Assembly: GCA_000721275.1 (NCBI GenBank)
Contig: JOFO01000008.1
Location: 186,001 to 250,000 of the forward strand
DNA length: 64,000 bases
Direction of reading: 5' to 3'
From: Microtetraspora glauca
GTDB taxonomy: Bacteria; Actinomycetota; Actinomycetes; Streptomycetales; Streptomycetaceae
Shown: positions 15,967 to 24,694 of the stretch, piece after piece
Position numbering within the stretch: position 1 is the stretch's first letter
Layout: every line of letters begins with the position of its first letter
The notes under the pieces: generated by a model
Databases searched by the model: none
What the model was told of the DNA's origin: nothing
The model's input: the letters and a program-made list of their open reading frames with translations, nothing else
Program-made: the position numbers and the translations under genes

Positions 15967-16848
15967 ATGTCGACCGCGTACCACCACGGCTCGCTCGCCG
16001 TGCAGCGGAAGGTCGGCGTCCAGCAGGCCGCCGCCCACGTCGCCCCGAGCATCCGTCCCGGCATCCGCCCCGTCGCCGCCGCGTTCCTGGAGGCTCAGCC
16101 CCTGCTGGTCCTCGGCGCGGCGGCGCCCGACGGGCGCGTCTGGGCGAGCCTGCTCACCGGCGACCCCGGCTTCGCCCGCGCCACCGGCCCGCACACCGTC
16201 TCCGTCGCGGCCGTGCCCCGCCCCGGCGACCCGCTGGCGGCGGCCCTGGCCGGCGAGACCCGCGTCGGCACCCTCGCCCTCGACCCGCGCACCCGCCGCC
16301 GGATGCGCCTCAACGGCACCGCCCGCCCCAGCGCCCGCGGCCTGCTGATCGAGGCCGAGCGGGTCTTCGCCAACTGCCCCAAGTACCTCCAGAAACGAGA
16401 GCTGTACGGCTCCGGCCCGGCCGGCCCCGGCACCCCGCCCGCCGTCGTCGGCGACGCCCTCACCGAGGCCCAGCTGGCCGCCGTCCGGGCGGCCGACACC
16501 TTCTTCGTCGCCACCGTCGGACCGGACGGCGCCGACGCCAGCCACCGCGGCGGCAACCCCGGCTTCGTCCGCGCCGACGGCCCCCGCGCGCTGGTCTGGC
16601 GGGACTACCCCGGCAACGCGATGTTCCTCACACTCGGCAACCTGGAGACAGACGACCGGGCCGGTCTCCTCTTCCTGGACTGGGAGAACGGCACGACCCT
16701 CCAGGTCAGCGGCCGGGCCGAAACGGTATACCGTTCCGGGGAGCGGTTCGTCCGCTTCCGGGTCGACAGCGTCGTCGAGACCCCGGCCGCCAGCCCCCTG
16801 CGCTGGTCCGCGCCCGAGTACTCCCCGGCGAACCCGACCACCCCCTGA
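15967..16848 (+). CDS. Pyridoxamine 5'-phosphate oxidase-like FMN-binding protein
   Basis: A 293-residue protein with a split-barrel flavin-binding (PNPOx-like) fold in the C-terminal half: RAADTFFVATVGPDGADASHRGG and DYPGNAMFLTLGNLETDDRAGLLFLD. The N-terminal half repeats a similar strand pattern (FLEAQPLLVLGAAAPDGRVWASLL), so two related barrels may be present. Proteins of this kind are often annotated as pyridoxamine 5'-phosphate oxidases but more likely reduce or oxidise other substrates with FMN or F420. The ATG is preceded by AGGAGG. It is co-directional with the VOC gene. No ferredoxin-reductase domain is fused, unlike some relatives. Confidence 0.85.
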   Translation: MSTAYHHGSLAVQRKVGVQQAAAHVAPSIRPGIRPVAAAFLEAQPLLVLGAAAPDGRVWASLLTGDPGFARATGPHTVSVAAVPRPGDPLAAALAGETRVGTLALDPRTRRRMRLNGTARPSARGLLIEAERVFANCPKYLQKRELYGSGPAGPGTPPAVVGDALTEAQLAAVRAADTFFVATVGPDGADASHRGGNPGFVRADGPRALVWRDYPGNAMFLTLGNLETDDRAGLLFLDWENGTTLQVSGRAETVYRSGERFVRFRVDSVVETPAASPLRWSAPEYSPANPTTP

Positions 16849-16906
16849 CGCCCGCACACCCCTGCCGCCCGCACGCGGACTCCCGATCCACGATCCCGAG
16901 GAACCC

Positions 16907-17470
16907 GTGACCCCCAGCACCCCGGCTCCCGAGGCCACCGTGCCCGCGCCGTCCGCGCCCGCCACCGCCCCGGCGCCCGCCGCCGCCCCCGTACGCCCCG
17001 GACCGCCGCCCCGCCCGCGCCCCGCGGTCGTCCTGCTCGCCACCGCCGTCAGCACCGCCGCGCTGCTCCTGCTCGTCGCCCTCGGCACCGTCCTGCACCA
17101 CCCGCTGCTCATACCGCCGCTCGCCGCGAGCATGGCGCTGGTCGCCGCCTCCCCGGACCTGCCGCTCTCCCAGCCCCGTTCGGTCGTCGGCGGCCAGCTC
17201 CTGTCCGCGCTCGCCGGCTTCGCGGTCCTCGCGGTCGCCGGCCCGGGGTTGTGGAGCGCGGCCGTGGCCGGCGGCCTCGCCCTCGGCGTGATGATGCTCG
17301 CCCGCGCCCCGCACTCCCCGGCCGCCGCCACCGCCGTGATCGTCGCCCTCGGCGCCCCGCCGTTCTGGACCTTCACCGGCTTGCTGCTCGCCTCCTGCGT
17401 CCTGCTCGTCGCGGTCGGCCTGCTCGCCGCCCGCGTCACCCGCCGCCGCTACCCCGTCTACTGGCTCTGA
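16907..17470 (+). CDS. HPP-family integral membrane protein
   Basis: A 187-residue membrane protein. After a Pro/Ala-rich cytoplasmic tail (about 1-38) there are five or six short hydrophobic segments, with the HPP-family signature spread over PPLAASMALVAASPDLPLSQPRS, GVMMLARAPHSPAAATAVI and ALGAPPFWTF. Family members include a nitrite transporter of chloroplasts and cyanobacteria; the role here is unknown. The GTG start is 58 bases after the previous stop, with GAGGAA upstream, so it may be the third gene of the VOC unit. Confidence 0.83.
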   Translation: MTPSTPAPEATVPAPSAPATAPAPAAAPVRPGPPPRPRPAVVLLATAVSTAALLLLVALGTVLHHPLLIPPLAASMALVAASPDLPLSQPRSVVGGQLLSALAGFAVLAVAGPGLWSAAVAGGLALGVMMLARAPHSPAAATAVIVALGAPPFWTFTGLLLASCVLLVAVGLLAARVTRRRYPVYWL

Positions 17471-17508
17471 CCGGTCCCGCCGCCGCCCTCATCCCCTAAC
17501 CTCGCCCC

Positions 17509-17976
17509 ATGAAGCAGGAGTTGAGGGTGGCGGCCTACGCCGTGTGCGTCCGGGACGACGAGGTCCTCCTGGCCCGCTGGGTCGCCAAGGACGGCACCCG
17601 ACGCTGGACCCTGCCCGGCGGCGGCATGGACCACGGCGAGGACCCCGTCGCCACCGTCGTCCGCGAGGTCGGGGAGGAGACCGGGTACGTCTGCGCACCG
17701 GTCGCCCTCCTCGGCGTCGACTCGGTCGTCCGCGACCGGCAGTCCCGGCTCGGCGCGGCCGGCTCCTGGCAGGGCCTCCGCCTCCTCTACGAGGCCCGCG
17801 TCACCGGCGGCACCCTCCGCCCCGAGACCGGCGGCTCCACCGACCTCGCCGCCTGGCACCCCCTCGACGCCGTGCCCGGCCTGCCCCGTGTCCACCTCGT
17901 CGACGTCGGCCTCGACCTCTGGCGCCACCGCCCGCCCCTCGGCCGCTCCCCGCTCGCCGACCCCCGCCGCAACTGA
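17509..17976 (+). CDS. Nudix hydrolase
   Basis: A 155-residue Nudix protein. The box Gx5Ex7REUXEExGU is complete: GGGMDHGEDPVATVVREVGEETGY from about residue 43, with REVGEE as the metal-binding core. The substrate, probably a nucleoside diphosphate derivative, is not predictable. TAACCT (17497-17502) ends 6 bases before the ATG and no ribosome site is seen, so the transcript is probably leaderless and the gene is independent of the upstream group. Nothing unusual is seen in length. Confidence 0.92.
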   Translation: MKQELRVAAYAVCVRDDEVLLARWVAKDGTRRWTLPGGGMDHGEDPVATVVREVGEETGYVCAPVALLGVDSVVRDRQSRLGAAGSWQGLRLLYEARVTGGTLRPETGGSTDLAAWHPLDAVPGLPRVHLVDVGLDLWRHRPPLGRSPLADPRRN

Positions 17977-18111
17977 CCGCCGCCCCCGCCGCTCACCCGC
18001 CCGCCGAGAATGGCCGGAACGCGCTCAACCGGAGCAACCCGCTCAACCCTCCCGCCCCGCCCCGGGTCCTTCCCGCCGACCGCAGCACCGGACCAGGGAG
18101 AACGGGACCAC

Positions 18112-19269
18112 ATGACCAGCACCCGCACCCGCACCGCCCGCACCGTCGTCGCCGGGGCGCTCGCCGCCGGCCTCACCGTCACCGCGCTCGCCGCCCCCGC
18201 CCTCGCCGCCGCGCCGGCCGCCCCCGCGAAGCCGGACCACGCCGCCACCCAGGCCGCGCTCCGGGCCAACGCCGACGCCGGCGTCCCCGGCGCCGTCGCC
18301 CAGGCCCGGGTGGACGGCCGCTCCTGGACCGGCACCGCCGGCGAGCGCGGCGGCGACGACCGCTTCCGCGTCGGCTCCATCACCAAGACCTTCACCGCCA
18401 CCGTCCTCCTCCAGCTCCAGGCCGAGGGCCGGATCGACCTCGACGACCCGGTCGAGAAGTGGCTCCCCGGCCTGGTCCGCGGCAACGGCCACGACGGCGC
18501 GAAGATCACCGTCCGCCAGCTCCTCAACCACACCAGCGGCGTCTACAGCTACACCGAGGACCCCGGCTTCCAGCAGAAGGTCTTCGGCCCCGGCTTCCTC
18601 CGGCACCGCTACGACACCTGGAACCCGCGCGACCTGGTCGGCATCGCCATGGCCCACGCCCCCGCGTTCGCCCCCGGCACGTCCTGGTCCTACTCCAACA
18701 CCAACTTCGTCCTGGCCGGCCTGGTCATCGAGAAGGTCACCGGCCGCCCCTACGGCAAGGCCGTCGAGAACCGGATCATCAAGCCGCTCAAGCTCCGCGC
18801 CACCAGCGTCCCCGGCACCCGGGCGACCGTGCCGGACCCCAGCAGCCCCGCGTACTCCACCCTCGACCCGAAGAGTTCCACCGTCCACGACGTCACCGAG
18901 CTCAACCCCTCCCTCGCCCACGCCGCCGGCGAGATGATCTCCGACGCGAACGACCTCCAGACCTTCTACCGCGCCCTCCTCAGGGGCCGGCTCCTCCCGA
19001 AGGCCGAGATGCGCGAACTCACCGCCACCGTGCCGGTCTCCGACCAGCACCCGGGCTTCCGCTACGGCCTCGGCATCTCCTGGCAGAAGCTGAGCTGCGG
19101 CACCGAGGTCTGGGGCCACGGCGGCGGCATCCACGGCTCCCTCTCCGAGGCGTACACCACCCGCGACGGCCGGCACACCCTCGCCGCCAACATCAACGCC
19201 GACTGGACCGGCGACACCCAGGCGATCATCGACGCCGAGTTCTGCGGCACCCTCCCGGCGAAGAAGTAG
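18112..19269 (+). CDS. Secreted serine hydrolase (class C beta-lactamase / D-Ala-D-Ala carboxypeptidase family, S12)
   Basis: A 385-residue secreted enzyme. An Arg-rich N-terminus and hydrophobic core (about 12-35) end at an Ala-rich cleavage region. S12 motifs are all visible: SITK with Ser89 and Lys92, YSN at about 194-196, and HGGG (WGHGGGIHG) near residue 335. It probably acts as a D-alanyl-D-alanine carboxypeptidase or esterase outside the cell. ATG 18112 is chosen because GGGAG and a signal peptide follow correctly; the frame stays open upstream but without a secretion signal. Its stop is only 3 bases from the stop of the convergent gene. Confidence 0.92.
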   Translation: MTSTRTRTARTVVAGALAAGLTVTALAAPALAAAPAAPAKPDHAATQAALRANADAGVPGAVAQARVDGRSWTGTAGERGGDDRFRVGSITKTFTATVLLQLQAEGRIDLDDPVEKWLPGLVRGNGHDGAKITVRQLLNHTSGVYSYTEDPGFQQKVFGPGFLRHRYDTWNPRDLVGIAMAHAPAFAPGTSWSYSNTNFVLAGLVIEKVTGRPYGKAVENRIIKPLKLRATSVPGTRATVPDPSSPAYSTLDPKSSTVHDVTELNPSLAHAAGEMISDANDLQTFYRALLRGRLLPKAEMRELTATVPVSDQHPGFRYGLGISWQKLSCGTEVWGHGGGIHGSLSEAYTTRDGRHTLAANINADWTGDTQAIIDAEFCGTLPAKK

Positions 19270-19272
19270 CGC

Positions 19273-20277
19273 TCACCGGGGCAGCACCACGACGTAGGCG
19301 GCGGGCTGCCGGTCCGACGCGGCCATCAGCGCCGTGCGGACCACGGTGGCCTGCTGCTCCATCGACTCCCGCAGCTTGCGCGGGGTCAGATGGACCACCG
19401 TGATGCCCAGCCGCTCCAGATGCTCCCGCTTGCGGGTGTACTCGGACCACAGGGCGTCCTCGTCCTGCCGGGGCGCCCGGGTGTCCAGCTCCACCGCCAC
19501 CGCCTGGTCCGGCCAGTACGCGTCCACGCCGCCCAGGTGCGGGCCGCCCGGCAGCCGCAGGTCCACGTTCCACACCGGGTCCGGCAGCGCGAAGTCCCGC
19601 ACCATCTCGTACAGCCGCTCCTCCGACAGCGCCCGCCCCTCCACCAGGAGCGAGTCCACCGCGTCCACCACGTGCGACCGGGTCAGCAGCCGCGACCGGC
19701 TCAACTCCCGCACCAGCACCGGAGGTTCGCAGTGACCGCCGCGGACCGCCTCGGTCATCAGCCGGCGGACGGTCTCGGCGTCCTGCAGCCCCGACACCGC
19801 GTCCGCGACCGCCCGCGCCACCGGCGCCACCGGCAGCCCGTCGAGCTCCACCGGCTCCGGCGACTCCGGCGCCCGCACCACCCGCACGAACCCCGTCGAC
19901 CGCAGCCGCCGGGTCCGCCCCACCAGGACGTCGATCCGGTCCAGGGCGGCCGGCGGGGGAGCGGACGCGAAGCCGTGCAGGGCCAGCGCGGCCAGCCCGG
20001 TGATCATCGCGCCCGGGCCGTGCAGCGGCGCCCCGCCGTCCCGGCGGGCGTACAGCAGCGCGGCCCGCAGCCGGTCGTCGCCGGTCGGCGCGCCGGGGTG
20101 CAGCAGGAAGACGCCCGGCAGCACCTGCTGCCAGTCGCCGCCCGCCGCCCGTCCGGCGACCTCGGCGGCGGGCACGCCCATCGCCCTCAACTGGGCGGTC
20201 GACGCGAGCCGTTGGGTGAGACCCGTGGGGGCGGAGAGGGGGCGGGGGGCGGAGGGGAAGGGGGTGTCGTGGTTCAT
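19273..20277 (-). CDS. AbiEi-like / DUF559 domain protein
   Basis: A 334-residue protein with an N-terminal helical region (TAQLRAMGVPAAEVAGRAAGGDWQQVLPGVFLL) resembling the wHTH-plus-platform of AbiEi type IV antitoxins. The C-terminal domain resembles DUF559, a PD-(D/E)XK-like nuclease fold: GGVDAYWPDQAVAVELDTRAP, followed by a helix and VVHLTPRKL. The Asp and Glu-x-Asp positions are compatible with a metal site, but a catalytic Lys is not obvious. No AbiEii-type nucleotidyltransferase toxin lies next to it. Proteins of this architecture are common singletons in actinobacteria; the function is unproven. It is convergent and almost touching the serine hydrolase gene. Confidence 0.72.
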   Translation of the reverse strand: MNHDTPFPSAPRPLSAPTGLTQRLASTAQLRAMGVPAAEVAGRAAGGDWQQVLPGVFLLHPGAPTGDDRLRAALLYARRDGGAPLHGPGAMITGLAALALHGFASAPPPAALDRIDVLVGRTRRLRSTGFVRVVRAPESPEPVELDGLPVAPVARAVADAVSGLQDAETVRRLMTEAVRGGHCEPPVLVRELSRSRLLTRSHVVDAVDSLLVEGRALSEERLYEMVRDFALPDPVWNVDLRLPGGPHLGGVDAYWPDQAVAVELDTRAPRQDEDALWSEYTRKREHLERLGITVVHLTPRKLRESMEQQATVVRTALMAASDRQPAAYVVVLPR

Positions 20278-20419
20278 GCCGGGGGTCTTCCGCCCCCCGG
20301 TCCGGTCCTAACGGCCTGTTACACGGGTGTTGCCCAACCCGGACAAGACGGCACTAAAGTACGCGCGTTCGACTGCCGAGAGGGGCGGCGTGCGGCCCCC
20401 TCCCGGCAGCCGGGACGCG

Positions 20420-22966
20420 TCAGTCCTCCAGCGCGTCGCACTCCTGCGCCCGCAGCGCCCGGGCCAGGTCGTCGCGGGCCTCCAGGACGAGCCGCCGCAG
20501 CGCCGGCGCCGCGTCCGCGTGCTCCGCCAGCCACGCGTCCGTCGCCGCCAGGGTCTCCGGACGGTCCTGGAGCGCCGGGAACAGCCCCCGCACCACGTCC
20601 ATGCCGATCTGGATCGACCGCTCGGCCCAGATCCGCTCGATCACCGCGAAGTACTTCTCCGTGTACGGGGCGGTCAGCTCCCGCTGCGAGGGCTGCGCGA
20701 ACCCGGCGATCACCGCACCGGCCAGCGCGTTCGACAGCGCGTCCGACTCGACGACCTGCGCCCACGCCTGCGCCTTGACCGCCGCCGACGGGCGGGACGC
20801 GAGCAGCCGCACCTGGTGGCGCTTGCCGCTCGCGGTGTCGTCCCGGGCCAGCTCCGCGCCGATCCGCGCCTCGTCGGCGCGGCCGTGCTCGGCCAGCGGG
20901 GCGAGCAGCGCCCAGCGCAGCTCCTGGTCGACGTCGAGGCCGTCGATCCGGGCGGTGCCGGCCAGCAGCCCCTCCAGCAGCTGGAGGTCGGCGTCGGAGG
21001 ACGCGGTCGCGGCGAAGAACCGCGCCCAGGTCAGCTGGTGTTCGCTGCCCGGCTCGGCGATCCGCAGCTCGCGCAGCCCGCCCTCGGCGAGCAGCCGGCC
21101 GCCCTCCGCGCGCCAGGCGGGCGCCGCGTAGTGGGTGACGGCGGTCCGTGCCCAGGCGTGCACCATCTGGAGGACGCCGATGTCGGTCTCGCGGCCCGCG
21201 AAGGCGAGGACGGCGGCGACGAAGTCGCGGGCCGGCATCAGCCCGTCGCGGGTCAGGTTCCACAACGCCGACCAGCACAGCGCGCGGGCCAGCGGGTCGG
21301 TGATGTCGCCGAGGTGCGCGCGGAGCGTGTCCAGCGAGCCCTCGTCGAAGCGGACCTTGCAGAAGGTGAGGTCGTCGTCGTTGACGAGGATGAGGTCGGG
21401 GCGGTCCGTGCCGGCCAGGCCGTCGACGACGGTCCGGACGCCGGCGACGTCGGCCTCCACGCGCGCGTACCGGACGAGCTCGCCGTCGGTGAGCCGGTAG
21501 AGGCCCACGGCGATCCGGTGCGGGCGCAGCTCGTCGCCCTCCTGGAGGACGGCGAGCTCGGTGATCCGGCCCTCGGCGTCGTAGGTGACCTCGGGGGCGA
21601 GCACGTTGACGCCGGAGGTCTGGAGCCAGGACTTCGACCAGGCCCGCATGTCCCGGCCGGAGGTCTCCTGCAGCACCGCCAGCAGGTCGTTCAGACGGGT
21701 GTTGCCGTAGGCGTGCCGCTGGAAGTAGCGGCGGGCGCCCTCCAGGAAGGCGTCCCGGCCCGCGTAGGCCACGAGCTGCTTGAGGACGGAGGCGCCCTTG
21801 GCATAGGTGATGCCGTCGAAGTTCAGCTTGGCGTCCTCCAGGTCACGGATGTCGGCCGTGATCGGGTGGGTGGACGGCAGCTGGTCGGCGCGGTAGGCCC
21901 ACGCCTTGCGGTTGTTGGCGAAGGTCACCCAGCTGTCGGTGAAGCGGGTGGCCTCGGCGAGCCCGAAGGAACCCATGAAGTCGGCGAAGGACTCCTTCAG
22001 CCACAGGTCGTCCCACCAGACCATGGTGACCAGGTCGCCGAACCACATGTGGGCCATCTCGTGCAGGTTCGTGTTGGCGCGCCGCTCGTACGCCGCCCGC
22101 GTGACCTTGCCCCGGTAGACGTACTCCTCGGTGAAGGTGACCATGCCGGGGTTCTCCATGGCGCCGAGGTTGTACTCGGGCACGAAGGCCTGGTCGTACT
22201 TGCCGAAGGGGTACGGGAAGTCGAAGAGCTCGTGGAAGAGGTCGAAGCCCTGCTTGGTGACGAGGAAGACGTCGTCCGCGTCGAAGTGCTTCGCCAGCCC
22301 CTTGCGGCACATCGCGCCGAGCGGGATCTCGACGTCGCCGCGCCGGTAGGTGTCGGTGACGTAGTGGTACGGGCCGGCCACCACGCAGGTGATGTACGTG
22401 GAGATCGGCTTCGTCTCGGCGAACCGCCACACGCCGTCGGCGCCGCGCTCGCCGGCGCCGTTGCTCCACACCGTCCACCCGTCGGGCGCGGTCACCTCGA
22501 AGCGGTACGGCGCCTTGAGGTCGGGCTGCTCGAAGTTGGCGTACACGCGGCGGGCGTCGGCCGGCTCGTACTGGGTGTACAGGTACACCTCGCCGTCCTC
22601 GGGGTCGACGAACCGGTGCATGCCCTCGCCGGTGCGGCTGTACGCGCACTGGGCGTCGACGACCAGCACGTTGTCGTCGGCCAGCCCGTCGAGGGCGATC
22701 CGGGAGCCGTCGAAGACGACGGCCGGGTCGAGCTCCCGCCCGTTGAGGGTGACGGAGGTGACCGACGGGGCGATCAGGTCCGCGAAGGTGCGGTCGCCGT
22801 CGCCGGTGCGGCGGAAGCGGATCGTCGTCACCGAGCGGAAGGTGCGGACCGCCTCCGCCGACTCGCCGACCGCCGAACGCAGGTCGAGGGCGACCTCGTA
22901 GCCGTCGACGGACAGCAGCGCCGCCCGCTCGTGGGCCTCGTCGCGGGTCAGGTTCTCACCGGGCAC
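20420..22966 (-). CDS. pepN: Aminopeptidase N (M1 family), copy 2
   Basis: An 848-residue M1 aminopeptidase paralogous to the gene at 6090-8669. It shares GAMEN, HEMAH (302-306) and the Glu zinc ligand at about 325 (LKESF) with the same 18-residue spacing, and the TYAKGASVLKQLVAY helix. Differences include HEMAH for HELAH and DFMGSFG for the TYTSVA after the Glu. GTG 22966 with GAAGGAG upstream is the best start. It is on the same strand as the AbiEi-like gene but separated from it by 142 bases. Having two divergent copies 14 kb apart suggests different peptide preference or regulation, an inference only. Confidence 0.94.
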   Translation of the reverse strand: MPGENLTRDEAHERAALLSVDGYEVALDLRSAVGESAEAVRTFRSVTTIRFRRTGDGDRTFADLIAPSVTSVTLNGRELDPAVVFDGSRIALDGLADDNVLVVDAQCAYSRTGEGMHRFVDPEDGEVYLYTQYEPADARRVYANFEQPDLKAPYRFEVTAPDGWTVWSNGAGERGADGVWRFAETKPISTYITCVVAGPYHYVTDTYRRGDVEIPLGAMCRKGLAKHFDADDVFLVTKQGFDLFHELFDFPYPFGKYDQAFVPEYNLGAMENPGMVTFTEEYVYRGKVTRAAYERRANTNLHEMAHMWFGDLVTMVWWDDLWLKESFADFMGSFGLAEATRFTDSWVTFANNRKAWAYRADQLPSTHPITADIRDLEDAKLNFDGITYAKGASVLKQLVAYAGRDAFLEGARRYFQRHAYGNTRLNDLLAVLQETSGRDMRAWSKSWLQTSGVNVLAPEVTYDAEGRITELAVLQEGDELRPHRIAVGLYRLTDGELVRYARVEADVAGVRTVVDGLAGTDRPDLILVNDDDLTFCKVRFDEGSLDTLRAHLGDITDPLARALCWSALWNLTRDGLMPARDFVAAVLAFAGRETDIGVLQMVHAWARTAVTHYAAPAWRAEGGRLLAEGGLRELRIAEPGSEHQLTWARFFAATASSDADLQLLEGLLAGTARIDGLDVDQELRWALLAPLAEHGRADEARIGAELARDDTASGKRHQVRLLASRPSAAVKAQAWAQVVESDALSNALAGAVIAGFAQPSQRELTAPYTEKYFAVIERIWAERSIQIGMDVVRGLFPALQDRPETLAATDAWLAEHADAAPALRRLVLEARDDLARALRAQECDALED

Positions 22967-23108
22967 GGTCACTCCTTCGTGGCGTGTTCGAAACAGGACC
23001 GATCCTCCCATGCGCGCCTTTCACCGGGCGCACGGGAATGCCGCGGCGACCCGGTGGTGTTGCGCCAGATCGGCGCACGTCCACCGTTCCACCGTCCCGA
23101 GGAGTGAC

Positions 23109-23744
23109 ATGTCCGAGAGCAGGACCACCGCAGAGTTCTTCTTCGACCCGCTGTGCCCCTGGGCCTGGATGACCTCCCGGTGGATGCTGGAGGTCGAGAA
23201 GGTCCGCCCGGTGGACGTCCGCTGGAAGGTGATGAGCCTCGCGGTCCTGAACGAGAACCGGCTGGACGAGGTCCCCGCCGAGTACCGGGAGATGCTGGAG
23301 ACGCAGGCGTGGGGTCCGGTCCGCGTCGTGATCGCGGCCCAGCAGCTGCACGGCGACGAGGTCGTCGGCAAGCTGTACACGGCCCTGGGCACCCGCTTCC
23401 ACAACAACGGCGAGGGCCCGACCCGCGAGGCCATAGCCGGCGCGCTGCGCGACGTGGGCCTCCCCGAGGACCTGGTGGAGTACGCCGACAAGGACACGTA
23501 CGACACCGAGCTCCGCGCGTCCCACACGGAGGGCATCGACAAGGTCGGCCAGGACGTCGGCACCCCGGTGATCGCGGTGCCCGGCCCGGACGGCGACGAG
23601 GTCGCCTTCTTCGGCCCGGTCGTCACCCCGACCCCGCGCGGCGAGGCCGCCGCCCGGCTGTGGGACGGCACCCTGCTCGTCGCCTCGACGCCGGGCTTCT
23701 ACGAGATCAAGCGCACCCGGACGGCGGCGCCGAGCTTCGAGTAG
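23109..23744 (+). CDS. DsbA-family protein (mycothiol-dependent nitroreductase-like)
   Basis: A 211-residue thioredoxin-fold protein of the DsbA/HGST branch. FFFDPLCPWAWMTSRW near the N-terminus and the cis-Pro region GTPVIAVPG are the landmarks. The overall pattern is that of the Rv2466c-like mycothiol-dependent nitroreductase family. The active-site position reads CPWA, with Ala instead of the second Cys of a CPWC pair, so disulphide exchange within one site is not possible; a single-Cys mycothiol mechanism would still work. ATG 23109 follows CGAGGAG. It has no signal peptide and is cytoplasmic. It ends at a strong shared terminator. Confidence 0.85.
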   Translation: MSESRTTAEFFFDPLCPWAWMTSRWMLEVEKVRPVDVRWKVMSLAVLNENRLDEVPAEYREMLETQAWGPVRVVIAAQQLHGDEVVGKLYTALGTRFHNNGEGPTREAIAGALRDVGLPEDLVEYADKDTYDTELRASHTEGIDKVGQDVGTPVIAVPGPDGDEVAFFGPVVTPTPRGEAAARLWDGTLLVASTPGFYEIKRTRTAAPSFE

Positions 23745-23757
23745 GCCCCCGGCACGG

Positions 23758-23794
23758 AAGGACCCCCGCGACGCACGTCGTCGCGGGGGTCCTT
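23758..23794. terminator. Bidirectional terminator
   Basis: A perfect 16-base stem, AAGGACCCCCGCGACG (23758-23773) with CGTCGCGGGGGTCCTT (23779-23794), followed by CTTTCTT. It lies between the convergent DsbA-like and sodF genes. Confidence 0.93.
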
Positions 23795-23858
23795 CTTTCT
23801 TCCGCCTGCCCGGTGACGGTTGAGAAGACGATCACGAGCAGGAGGCGGGGGAGGGGCC

Positions 23859-24506
23859 TCAGGCGCCGATCAGCGGCGTCCGGCCCTTCGCGTCCGTGTA
23901 GCGCTTCTGCACGTCCTGCCAGTTCACGACCTGCCACATGGCGTCGATGAAGTCGACCTTCTGGTTCTTGTACTGGAGGTAGAAGGCGTGCTCCCAGGCG
24001 TCGAAGACCAGAATCGGGACCGAGCCCTGGCCGACGTTGCCCTGGTGGTCGTAGACCTGCTCGACGATGAGCCGGCCGCTGACCGGCTCGTAGGCGAGGA
24101 CGCCCCAGCCGGAACCCTGGGTGGTCGCCGCCGCCTTGGTCAGCTGGGCCTTGAACCCGGCGAAGGAGCCGAAGGACGCGGTGATCGCGTCCGCGAGCTC
24201 GCCCACGCCGTCGGCCGCCAGCGGCTCGCCGCCGCCCTCGCCGCCCTTCGGGCTCGCCATGTTGGTCCAGTAGATGGAGTGGAGGATGTGGCCGGAGAGG
24301 TGGAAGGCCAGGTTCTTCTCCAGGCCGTTGAGCGCGCCCCACTGCTCCTTGGCGCGGGCCTCCTCCAGCTGCTCCAGGGTGTCGTTGGCGCCCTTGACGT
24401 AGGCGGCGTGGTGCTTGTCGTGGTGCAGCTCGATGATCTGCGGGTTGATCACCGGCTCCAGCGCCGCGTAGTCGTACGGCAGTTCCGGGAGTGTGTAGAT
24501 CGCCAT
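23859..24506 (-). CDS. sodF: Superoxide dismutase [Fe-Zn]
   Basis: A 215-residue Fe/Mn-type superoxide dismutase that converts superoxide to oxygen and hydrogen peroxide in the cytoplasm. Metal ligands are seen in ELHHDKHH (His), [10 protein letters not shown] (His) and [12 protein letters not shown] (Asp and His). Iron is inferred from the streptomycete SodF context. A Nur-like inverted repeat (24537-24551) lies 31 bases upstream of the start. In Streptomyces coelicolor the nickel-responsive Nur represses sodF when nickel is present and the Ni-SOD sodN takes over. No sodN is in this window. Confidence 0.95.
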   Translation of the reverse strand: MAIYTLPELPYDYAALEPVINPQIIELHHDKHHAAYVKGANDTLEQLEEARAKEQWGALNGLEKNLAFHLSGHILHSIYWTNMASPKGGEGGGEPLAADGVGELADAITASFGSFAGFKAQLTKAAATTQGSGWGVLAYEPVSGRLIVEQVYDHQGNVGQGSVPILVFDAWEHAFYLQYKNQKVDFIDAMWQVVNWQDVQKRYTDAKGRTPLIGA

Positions 24507-24536
24507 GTGTGCCGAGCCCTTCCACTGACTGCTTAT

Positions 24537-24551
24537 TGCAACCTATGTGCA
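24537..24551 (-). promoter_or_regulatory. Nur-box-like operator of sodF
   Basis: TGCAA-N5-GTGCA fits the tGCaa-n5-ttGCA pattern I recall for the nickel regulator Nur. It is 31 bases upstream of the sodF ATG, a good place for promoter blocking. The match was read by eye. Confidence 0.65.
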
Positions 24552-24694
24552 AGTGCAGGCTAACAGTACCTGCGGAGGAAGTGGATCAGTCCCTGGTCCT
24601 AGACCCCCGTCGTGCGCCCGCCCGCTTCCGCGCGCCCCCCGAACGGCGCAATCCCGCCTGTCCGTGACCGGTTCAAGATCCCTAACGTGCGGGC

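Noticed and set aside
20278..20419. A small gene between the AbiEi-like gene and pepN copy 2
   Set aside because: No frame with a start, ribosome site and plausible protein fits in these 142 bases. Promoter hexamers are also not convincing.
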